Shown: positions 10,588 through 22,600 of the stretch, piece by piece
Layout: each line of letters opens with the position of its first letter
Numbering within the stretch: the stretch's first letter is position 1
Source of the DNA: an uncultured Bacilli bacterium
Lineage (GTDB): Bacteria > Bacillota_I > Bacilli_A > RFN20 > DUOF01
DNA: 64,000 nt
Assembly: GCA_934183255.1 (NCBI GenBank)
Contig: CAKPSD010000001.1
Coordinates: forward strand, 682,001-746,000
Reading direction: 5' to 3'
Program-made: the position numbers and the translations under genes
Notes under the pieces: generated by a model
The model's database searches: none
What the model was told of the DNA's origin: nothing
What the model saw: the letters and a program-made list of their open reading frames with translations, nothing else

Positions 10588-10606
10588 GGGAAAAATCATT
10601 TTTCCC
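10588..10606 (-). other. Intercistronic hairpin overlapping the stop codon of gene 2
   Basis: GGGAAAAA and TTTTTCCC form a perfect 8-bp stem around a three-base centre. The hairpin touches the TAG of gene 2 and lies 33 bp before the gene 1 start. It is followed by CCUCUUAUG rather than a free U tract, so it resembles a partial or leaky terminator, or a processing/stability element, more than a full terminator. It may set gene 1 expression below gene 2. Confidence 0.5.
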
Positions 10607-13600
10607 TAAAACTTCTTCTTTGATTTTTTACTTAAAACTAAGATAAATAATGTGCTTGCAAGCAAACTTATAATTAAAACTATATTTGTATAATTAGTAG
10701 TGTTTGATTTAGCTACTACTATAGGTGGTGTAGCTTCTACCTCTATTTTTAATTTTAATGGATCTGATGTGATTAATTCACTTTGACCATTATCTCCATA
10801 ATGCATATAGCTTAAGTTATAAGTTATTTCATATACACCAGGTACACTTGTAGTAAATTCTTCATATATATTCTTGTTATATCGTTTATTTTCCATTACA
10901 AGTTTACCATTGTAGTAAATTGTTTGAGTTATATATTCTTTTTCTCTATTAGCAGTTATTAGTAAGTCATCTACTATATTCTCTACTTTATCTCCTTGAG
11001 AAACACTAAGGCTATATGTGTTATAGGCAACTTGCTCTAATGCTACATTTTGAGTTTGTGGACTAATAGTTGGAACTAAGTTAGCAAAGATTATACCTCT
11101 TGATACATATGATGATTCATTACCTGCTTTATCAATTACAGAATAGTGAATTTGATATGTTACATCATTTCCATTATCACCATTGTAATCATTTGAAATT
11201 GTATTTTGAATATAATTATAAATGTTATCTGCATTTATATCATTTGATAAGTTACATACGCTATATCCTGTTGCACTATTATATGTACATCCTTTATCGC
11301 TTAAATCCATTGAAACATACATAACATATTTTCTTTCTATTGCGTTTACTTCAGTAATGCTTCTACTAACGTTATTTCCAAGCATTGCATACAAATCGCT
11401 TCCTAATCCACTATTTGCATTTGAAGTTGATAATGATTCTGTGCTAATACTTGAATAATCTCCACCATTTCCCATAAAGATCGAATAGTTTCTATTAAAT
11501 CCTTGGTTTGGTGTTTCTCTACTTGAAGTTCCAGTTGAATCATGACCAGTTGCGTATCTTTCAACATAACCTTGAGTACAGAATGAGCATCCAAATTCAT
11601 ATACATATATTTTTTCGCCATTGTCATTCGCTGCTCCTGTATTAACGAATTCTATAATAGGTAATGTCCAATCCAAATATGCTCTTTGTCTATCTCTATA
11701 ATATGTGTACTTATCTGTGTCTTTAACTACACCATAGATTAACATTGATATCATATTTGCAAGTGTTTCATCATTTTCAGCTTCCTCGCTTTGATTCCAT
11801 CCAACATTAGTAATTATATTTTGACGTTCTTGTTCTTTTTCTTTTCTTTCCTCTGCTCCCATTTCATTTAATATACTTGATGTATAAGTTTCTTCCCAAG
11901 TTTTAAGTGCAATATCAGCAGAACTAGAATCAGTGAACAAGTAAGTACTCATTGTTTCAGTTTGTGTTATTCCATCTTCAGTCCCATTATCGTATTTTTT
12001 ACTTACATATGTTGAACTTGATTCAGTAGCAGTATTTATCTTAACGCCTTTATCAGCAGCTTTAATCATAATTTCTCTAGTTCCTTCTGCTGCTAATACT
12101 AGGTAACTTTCTTTGTTAGCTCTATCATATAAGAACCAAGTTATTCCACCATCTCTTGAGAAATAATGATTCCATTGAGAATTAGTGGATGAAGTATTAT
12201 CAGTATAAGAATTATCGCTTCCTCCAGTAATTGTTAAGTAAATTCCTTTTGGTGAATTACTCCAACTATAATGTTTTAAGGCTTTAGCATTCTTTCCTTC
12301 TTGTATCAATACATATTTACCTAAGATATTGTTTTGTGTATATGTACCATCTGAATTTTTAATATATAGATTTAAACTTGCTAGTGAGACTAAATCAGTT
12401 TCTCCTACATCTACATAAACATCATTACCTACACTCCAAGGATCACCATTTTGATTGTATCTATATAAGGTATTAATTGAAACATATGTATCTTCTGCAA
12501 CTATCCAGCTTTCTTCTCTAGTACAATCGTTAGAATCAGAATTACATTTTACTTTACCGTTATATAAGTTAAGTGTTCCTACAATTGGAGCAGTTGTATC
12601 TATAATGTGTAATGTACCAAAATTAGAATAGCTACCTGTTAATGTGTAATTTTCGCCATCTTGTTCATAGTAATTACCTTCACTAACATTTCCTGCATTA
12701 TCCATTACATAGAAATGTACTTTATAATTGCCAACTCTACTTATATCAAATTCTCCATTAGTTCCTTCTTTTTCAATAACTAAATAGTAATACTTATCAA
12801 ATTGCTTATCCAAATATTCACCATTTTTTATTTCTCCTTCATCATAAGAAGTTACTCCAAACCAATCAACTAAGGTAATAATAAACTCTTGCAAAGTAGT
12901 AGGTCCTGTATTCTTAATGTATTCATTTTTCCACATTTTGAATGGTCCTAAATTTTGATTGTTCTCTACTGGTGTAATTCCACTAAATGATGTGTTTCCT
13001 TTACCATATGTGTATTGGTAATAAGCAGATAATGTACAATCATAATTTCCAACTCCACACCCTGCTATTTTAGGAAAATCACTTATTTTTATAACAACTT
13101 GTTCATTGTTGCTAGAAGTATTCAACCATCTTAAAATAGGATCTCCTGTATTTATTTCATTCTTTCCAACAATGCTTAAACCTTCTTGATCATTACAATT
13201 TGTATATGTAGTTGTTCCATTTTTCCCAACACATTCAAACAAATATTCTCCAATTGCATTTGCTTCAATATAAACATCTTTATGATTTACTTCAACTACA
13301 GGCTTAGTTTCATCTCTAGTAATTGTTAATGCTCCTGGATAGAATGTAGTAGTATAGTTATTATTTTCATATGCTGCATAACCTCTCTTACCACTTTCCA
13401 CATCTCCATTTGCATTACTTATACTTAACATACTTATATCTCTAACTATTGGAACATATCCCTCAAGATTAGTATTTACTCTATCTTTTTCATCTACATA
13501 TACTAAGTTAGATGAACAATAACCTGCGTTCATTCCATTATCAGTTAAATTCTTATAAGCTTCTTCATTTATTATTTGGTTACAATAAGCTAACTCCCCA

Positions 13601-16600
13601 ACAAGTTTATCACCTGTTCTTACTTGACTATTATGTAATCCCCAAATTACATAGCCATACGAATTAGATGATTTAACAGCATTTTCTCTATTGTTTCTAA
13701 ATTCTACATAATCAACTTCTATATCATTGTTAAATGTTGGAAGTGATGGTGCTCTAGTATTTTGTTCTATACTAAATAAATTAGGCTTTTCTCCATTATA
13801 TCTAGTGTTAACATAAATAACTACGTCCTTTTGAGTTATTCTTAATATTGCTGTTGGTCTTAATAGTTCAGTGTAATTTCTAGAAGTAGAAGCAACAGTA
13901 TTAACTTCTAATTCTCTTTTACTAACTGTATCATTATTATCAACTAGTAATACAAAGTAGTTAGGATTATATCCAAAGTATGAATCATAGTAATATTCAT
14001 CAACATCTGCATTTTTACTTAATTGTGCTGTTGGTCTATAACTTTGATATCCATCTTTATCAATATTATCAATACTATTTGCATATCCATATAATCTTAA
14101 ATAGTATTCACCAACATCTTCACAGAATCCATATTTATCTCCATTATATAAGCAAGTTCTAGCATCTATATTTAACTCATCTCTACTTACATATACTCCT
14201 AAAGAACTACTATTTTTATTATCACTAGCACCTTTAATTTGAGTATAGTTTTCATTAATTGCTAATCCACTTATAATATTAGGACTTGAATTAATCTTGT
14301 ATTTATCTAAATTATCTCCAAGTATTGATCTTACAGACTCTTCAGTTAATTCTTTTGTGATGAAATTATACTTCAAATAATCTTCACCAGTTAATCCATT
14401 AGCAGAGCAATTAGTAATTCCACTATCACATCCATTAGAATCAGTAGATGTACCATATACTTTATTAATGTTTTGAATTTGAACACCAATTGGTCTAGGT
14501 ATAATTGTAAACTTAACGTTTTGAGTAAATTCTTTAGTATAGTTTTTATTTTCTCCAAGGCCATTTAGAGCTACTACAAATCCATCTTCTATATTATAAA
14601 CACCAGCTGTTTGATTCCAATTAACATGTAAGTATCCTAATAATATTCTACTAGTTGTTCCATAAGTTAAAGTTCTATTTTCTGTATCACAAGAAGCTGA
14701 TCCTTTTTCTGATGCACCCCTACAAACAATATCAAAGTAATAAATTGCTCCATCAATATTTGCTTGTTCTATTCCTTTTTCAGTAGTTTTTTGTTTATCT
14801 TTGTTACTACCATAATTATATCCATCTGTTTGTATATTTTCATCATAAGCAAATCCATTTATAGTAATAATTTGTCCTTCATTAACTGTATTACCATCTT
14901 TATCTGTATGTGTGTGTGTAACTTTATATGTAGTAGTAACATCAAACATTATTTCTTCATCGAATTCACCATAAATTTTATATTGGTTATTTCTAGGAGT
15001 AATAGTAATTTTTGCAGGTGTAATTGTATAAACAATACCATCCACAAATGAAATACTATAGTTACCTGTTTCAGATTCAATATCACCTTGAGTAATGATA
15101 TATTCTCCAACATTACGATTATATCTTTCATCAAGGTTACTATTATCATATTTTCTATTAAGAGCATGACGAGCCCCTGATTCATCAACGTAGTTATCTG
15201 CAAAGACATAATACTTAGTAGCACTTGTAGTTCCAGATAATCCTGTTTTTGCATCTATACTAGCAGATGTAACATTTGTAACACTAGTCATTGAATCGTA
15301 TTCATCTTTTCTATCATTAATGTTATAGCATGTTCCTACACTTGTTCCATCCATATCCCCATTGTTATAGTAATTAATGTTATGTAAGCAAACACCAGTT
15401 CCATCTTCTCCACCATTAACTAAACCATACTCTTCTCTAAGACCAGTTGTATTAATACTATCTGTATAACTAATAGCAGGTATTAATGTATTATAATAAT
15501 CTCCATACATAAATCCTTGATCACTATCAGGAGTGATAGTTATATTTCTCTTAACTATATTTAAATATCCAGTAGTATAACTTACTTCATAGTTAAATCC
15601 AGGATTGCCTGCATTTTGGTCAATGTAAGCAAGTGTTTCATAAACTGTTTTTCCAACGCTAACTTTTGAAGTTTTATAGTCTGATTCAGCAATAGTTTTA
15701 CAATTTAAACTAGCTGAATATAAATGATCTTCATCACCATTATTATAGAAATTACCTGATATAGTAGTATTAGCTGCAATAGCATCACTAGCACTACATG
15801 TTACATTCTCTCCATATGCTCTAAGATATCTAACAATAAAGTCATTTTTAAATGTATCGGCTATTTCTTCTGAAATAAACTTATAACCAATTAAAGAACC
15901 ATCAACAGATATTTCATCAAGATATGTTTCTTTATGAGTTTTACTTAATCCATGTGGATCGTATTCTGCTGTTTTTAAGCATCTCTTATTTTCAAAGTCA
16001 AATGTATCAGTTGGTGCACATACTAAGATATCATAATCAGTAAAATTATCGTGTTCTCCATATACCTTATCAAAACTTATAAAGGCAATTTTAATTTTTC
16101 TAAGAACTATTTCAAATTTAACATCTTTAGTAGTTTCTTCTTCACTGCCATCTAATTTAACTTTCATTGTAGTAGTACCATCTTTTTGGACTGCTAATCC
16201 TCCTTCGTTATAATAGATTGGACGATAGTTATTATTAGTAACTTCTACAGTTCCACCATGATCTGCATATCTATATTCATAGTAGCCAACTATATCATTA
16301 GTTGCAGGATTATTATCTCCCATACCTCTTCTTGAAATCTTACCAGTTATAACATTAGTTTGGTAATCATCAATACTTGTATCTGTCCAAGGTGCTTTTG
16401 CTAAAGAATTATCTTTTGTGTAATAACGAGAAATACCATATTCGTATTCTGTTCCTTTTTCTTCTTCTTTACAGAAATGATTACTTACATCATCATCATT
16501 GCATACATGTTTAATTAATGGATCTTCATCACCATAAATCTTTTGATTATATTCTGTATAAACATATACGTCTCTTTGAATTATATTAAATATTATATTT

Positions 16601-19600
16601 GATGTATCTAAATATTTTTGAGTTGCATCTTTATCGCCTTGAAGTACGCTTGTACCATTATAATCAATAACATAGTTTTTACATTCAAATGCTCCACCCT
16701 CTACTGGATTATTAGCTCCATCACATTGATTTTCTCTACCATTAAGAGAAGCATCCAAACTTCCTAAAATAATTAAGTATGTTCCAACAGATTGATTTTG
16801 ATACAACTTTACTCCTTCACCATTTGCTCTTATTGAATTAATAGCTGCATCTAAATAATCTGAATTCTTAATGCCTATAGTTGCATCATAACTATTAAAT
16901 GGTATTCTGTATAAAGTTCCTGAATTTAAAGCGTTATTTCTTACTGCATTAGCATTAGTTGTAACATTTGGTCTAAAGTTAGTTCCTTCAATTCCTAACA
17001 CTTGATATATACCAGAAGTGCCATAAGATACATTATCAAAATCAGTAGCACTTGCTATTTGATAATCTTTATCTCCACTAACTGTATATCCATATCCTAA
17101 ATCGTAATATTCTCCATTTCCTTCATCACACCATTCATAGCCATTTTCATAAGTATATCTTCCTCTTACATCTGTTCCACTTCTAAGTGCAAGGTTATAT
17201 GCACATCCATACATCTTGCTTTGACCAGATATTGTTCTTATAGTTAGTTTTGCTGGTGTTATATACAACTTACCTAAATTGATATTTTTATCAGTAGTTG
17301 TTTCAGATAATACTGTATCTTCTGGTTGTTTGTCAGAGATAGCTATATTTAAATTATATTTGCTATAATCTCTAGTAGCATCAAATGGAGCTATTGTGTT
17401 ACTTGTTATATCTTCATTATTGTACATATCAATAAGATAATTTCTTATTTCTGTGTTAATTACATAATTAGGCATTTTACCATTAGTTGCTACAACACAA
17501 TCTTCGTTTACTGTTCCTTTAATATTTTGAACGTTACATGTAGTAAGTGGGTTATTAATTATAGTTTGAATTGTTCCTTTTCCAATACTGTAAATTCCAA
17601 CACTATCTTGCATACCATTATCATCAAGTCCTTCACCAGTTACTCTTTTTGGTCTACCTTTGAAGTTATCAGAAATGTTATCCTTACTATCTATATCGCC
17701 ACTATAAAATCCATAAATATTCTTTCCATCAAACGCTACTTCACTAAATCCTGCTCCACAATAATCATTTGCACTAATCAATTCTTCATTATCTTTTCTA
17801 ATTGTGCTATCTAAAGTACATATATTTTCCCAGTCAGTCTCAGCAGATAGTTTAAATCCATTATAGTTTTTCTCACCATATTCTTTTTTATAATCTAATA
17901 TAGAAATATCAATAGGCTTAGATTTAATAAGTAACGCTCCACCTCTATATTTAAAATTATAGTTAGCTTTTTGTGCTTCACTAATATCAGCATATACAAA
18001 GTAAACTCCAGCAGGTATAGCTTTATCTCCATTATTACTATAATATCCACTATCAGTAGCAGATACCTTAGTACTCAATCTAAATGTTAAACCAATATTT
18101 GTCCATGTATCATTTAATGTTAAGCCATAATTTGCATTATTAGTACAATCAACTATAGTCTTATCATCTTCTTTAGCATAACATAAGAAGATATGTCCCT
18201 CTGCACTATTATTTGTAGTTTCATTTATAGCAAACAAATTAGATTCATAATAGTCATATCTATAACCATATAATATTTTAGTTTGTCCATCTATAAATGT
18301 ATTAACTGCACTATTAAATTCTATTATGATATCTCTTCTGTAAATTTCAAATTGAATATCATATTTGTTTTCTTCTGAGCATGGTCTTTCAGGATCTAGT
18401 TCAGTACATTTTTTACCTGCTGATTTGTAAATAAATTCATCATCTGTGTGAGTTCCTTTATTTTCAATGTTATATCCATCTTCAGTAGTATATTTAGAGT
18501 TGTATATAAGATTATAATTCTTACAAGGGCTTGTACCATTAGCATCAACTGTTGGTATATGTCCTGTCAAATCATAATTACAATTATTCATGCCATTTGT
18601 TACTAAAGCAATTTTAGAGCCTTCACTAGAACTACTTCCAACAATTATATCATTTGCTAATGACTTATATAAGTACCAGCCACCTGTTCCGCCTTCTTCA
18701 CGCAATACTCTAGCACTATTAGCATCTTCGTTATCAGTACTTCTAAGTAAAGAATATGTTTCATTAGTTTTTAATCCAATTAATGTTGCGCTATTTCTAA
18801 TAAAGTTCCAAACTGTTCTATCCTCTGACTTATTAACTTCTAAATTAGCCTCAATAGATTCATCAACTTTACTATGATTATACTCAGCGCCATTTTCTGT
18901 ATAGCCACTAAATTCACTTTCATTCTTTCTAATATTATTTTCTACTAGTCCATACAATATTACTTCCCATGGATTTGGATCATGAGTAACATCACGAGCA
19001 TATTCTCTTCTTTGTCCTGGTGCAACTTGTAAGACTAAATCAATAGCATTGATAATATAATCTTCAGATACATAGTTAATTGCATAATTAGCAAAATTAT
19101 TATCTCTATCATTTGTTGTAGTATTTAGTGTTCTACCTGATACGCTCTTATTTGCTTGTATATATAAAGCTCTACTTTTTACAAATTCATCATCTATGAC
19201 TATAATACCATTTTCATCATATGTAATGTTTCCTCCAAAATCAAAAGCATAAGTATCATTACATCCAATATACATATTATTTTTATCTTCTAGTGCATTT
19301 TGACTTAATTCGTTTCCTCTATAATTGCATATTTTATATATTCCAACATTTTCTCCTATGCTTCTTCTAAGAACACCTTTAATAATATCAATTGTATCTG
19401 TATATTTTAATTCATTAGTAATACTAACACCATTTAAATATCCATTAGCGCTATTATCACTCCACTTATCATAGTTAGTATCTGCATCACCATAATTTTT
19501 ATTACCGCCATTTGCTTTCACATCTAGTACAACTTGTTTAATAGTAAATTTAATTGTACTTTCAGTAAATGGATTATCATCCTCTAATGGTTCATTATCT

Positions 19601-22600
19601 AGTCCTTCAACAACAACATTTCCTGATTCATCAACTTTTATAATTTTATTTCCATTTTCATTACCATGTAACTTTGTATCTGCTCTTTCATTATCGAAAG
19701 GATATATTTTCACAATATAATCATCATTTTGATTTCCATCTTTAATAATATTAAGAGTTCCTAAAATAATGTTATATGTTCCAACATAATTGTTTGTTAT
19801 TCCTTCTGCTTTATATCCTTCAACATTATTGTTATACCATAAGCTTTCTTGTCTACTAAGTAGTCCTTCAATAGTAGAAGTTGTATCAGTTTGAAATAAA
19901 TCACTTATTGGTCTACCAGACTCGCTACAATAAACATTCTTATAAATAGTTTTATCGCTATATGGGTTAGAAGAAAATCTAACAGTATAATAGTTAGGAG
20001 TTGTATTGTCGCCTACAAATGTACAATACTTAAAAGTAGGATCTTCTTCACCATACATTTTTTCAGTAGCTATAGGCTCAATTAGAACTATTCTTTTATC
20101 AACATAATAAGAAGCTAATACAGTTAAACTATTTGAATAAGTATTTTCTTCCACATAATCTTCTACTACAATTTTAATATCATAATATCCAGTTCTATTA
20201 GGAATAAATTGTGTAGTTTTCAAATCAACCCAATCTGTAGATTCATTGTTTTTAATATAAAGTTTCACGTGTAAACTTTCTTTGTTAATTCTATTTTCTT
20301 TCCCTAGCCCATCGTTTGCAGTGTTCATATAAACGTTATCAATAATGTTATATTCACTATTCCCTAAATATACATTATAGCATGCTAAGATATCTTGCCA
20401 TGTTTGACTTGAATTACCTAATACTCCGCCAATCTCTATTCTACATATATTACCATTAGTATTTGTTCTGCCTATTTTCTTTTCTTCATTGTATATAAAC
20501 CCAGGAGGAGTAGTATCTATTGTTTCAACATACACTCTAGATTTACTAACATTTCCAACTGCATCCTCAGCTTCAAATTCAATAATAAAGTCTACTCCAT
20601 GATCCAAATAATAGTTAACGCATTCATATTGATCTAAGTTAGAATAATCTCCACCAATTTTATCGCACACTTTAGTAGCATTATCATAATGATAGAATGT
20701 TATAGATTTAAATTTAAATATACCATTATCTAGCATTAGTCCATTTGAGTTATTTACAGCATTATATCTAATTGTGGTTACTCTATCATTTGCTTGCCCA
20801 GATAATTTATATTGTTCACTTTCTCTATTATAAGTATTAAAGTCAGCGTACATTAATTTATCAGAGCTATTATACTTATATATATAATCACTTACTATAA
20901 CTTTAGATAATCTTATTGCTTGTTCTTCATTAAATTTTAATGCACTATCATTTGAGTAATATACATAGTTATTTATATAACCAGTTGTTGCTCCATCCTT
21001 AATTCTAGTATCATATATAAAATGCCATTTATTATCTTCACCTTTATAATAGCAATTTGATATATTTTCATCTAAGTCATTACATACAACGTCTGATTTT
21101 GTATATCCACTTATATCTATTCCATAATAATATTCAAATGTTTCTATATTAAATTTTTTAAGTCCATTATCTGCTATATTTTCAAAATCAAATGTTATTT
21201 CAGGTCCAGCTTTATCTATTCCATAAATTTCAACACGAGGGTTTCTATATTCACCAACATTTCTATTATCTATAGGTCCTAATGTATTATTCCCAGCAGT
21301 ATCTTCAATATAGAAACGATATCTACCAGTGTTTGCTATATAAACAATTATTTTGTTTTCTTCAAAATTAACAAATCCAGATCCCATTTTCTTGCCATCA
21401 GTATCAAGAGAATCATCATATTTATCAAATGTATAACTTGTACAACCACTTTCATTTAAACAATATAAGTATTTTATTGTTCCTTCAGCAGCAAACCTTT
21501 CATATGCATATTGATCATCAATAGAATCTCCAGTATCATATCCATCTAAATCTTTTCCATTAGCATCTATTTCAACATTTACTCTCCAATATTTAATTTG
21601 GTTTACTCTATCACTTGTTAAATTAATAATACCAGCGCACATATCATCTAAGCATACTCCAAATTCAAAGTTTGTTTGAACAGTCATTGTTATTTCTACT
21701 TTAACGCTTTGATTTGTAAATACTTCTTCAGCATCATATCCAAATATTCCATTAGCATTTTCTTTTAGTATTTTAGTTTCTATAGATCTATTTTTTACAT
21801 CTGTTACTTTTTGATAAATATTTTTACTAACATTTCCAAATATATCTGTTATATAGAAGAAGTAAGCTCCAGTTGAATCAACTTTCATTTGCATATATTC
21901 TAATTCATTAGCTTTATATGAAGTCAAATAATTTTTATATAATGCTTGTTTAATACCAATTATGTCATCAACTGTATCTTGAGTATCATCACCTTCTTTT
22001 GTGAAGTTTGTGTATAAATACTTTTGAGTTGCAGAATTTATTTGATCTGGATTAGGAGTTTCAATTTCACCAGCTGCTGTTTCTGTAAAGTAGTTAATTG
22101 CATATATTGTACTTACACTAGGATCATTATAATAATCTTTTGCATTGCTTGCTCCATTTAAAGATTTAAAAATATAAGCAACTGTTTTAGGAATATAGAT
22201 ATTTAAGAATCTAGATTCTCTTGTTGGATTTCCGTTTACATAATCAGTACAAATTTCATTTGGCTTAGATTGTGTACATGTTTCTCCTAGAGTTACTAAA
22301 TCAATTGGTTGTGATATAACATAGAATACTTCGATTGAATCAAAAGCTGTTGCTCCAACAGCAGATGAATCATAGAAGAATACTTTTAAGAAGTTTAAAC
22401 CAAATTCTCCATTTCTAATTCTATAGACAACTTCAATTCCTTCATCTGTTTGAGTAGCAGTACCTATTATTCCATTTTTAGGTGTGTTAGCTCCTGCTAT
22501 CCATTCTATTGTTCCATCATCGTTAGTTTTAATATTATATCTATCTAAGTCGCTATCTTCACCAGCAGAATCTGAATGTCCTGTTTCTACAATTGCAAAT

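Noticed and set aside
14949..15254. 101-codon minus-strand frame, and similar ones at 11403-11627, 26624-26827 and 33260-33457
   Set aside because: They are alternate-frame shadows inside the giant genes; products are low-complexity (M, L, I, K rich) and lack initiation signals.
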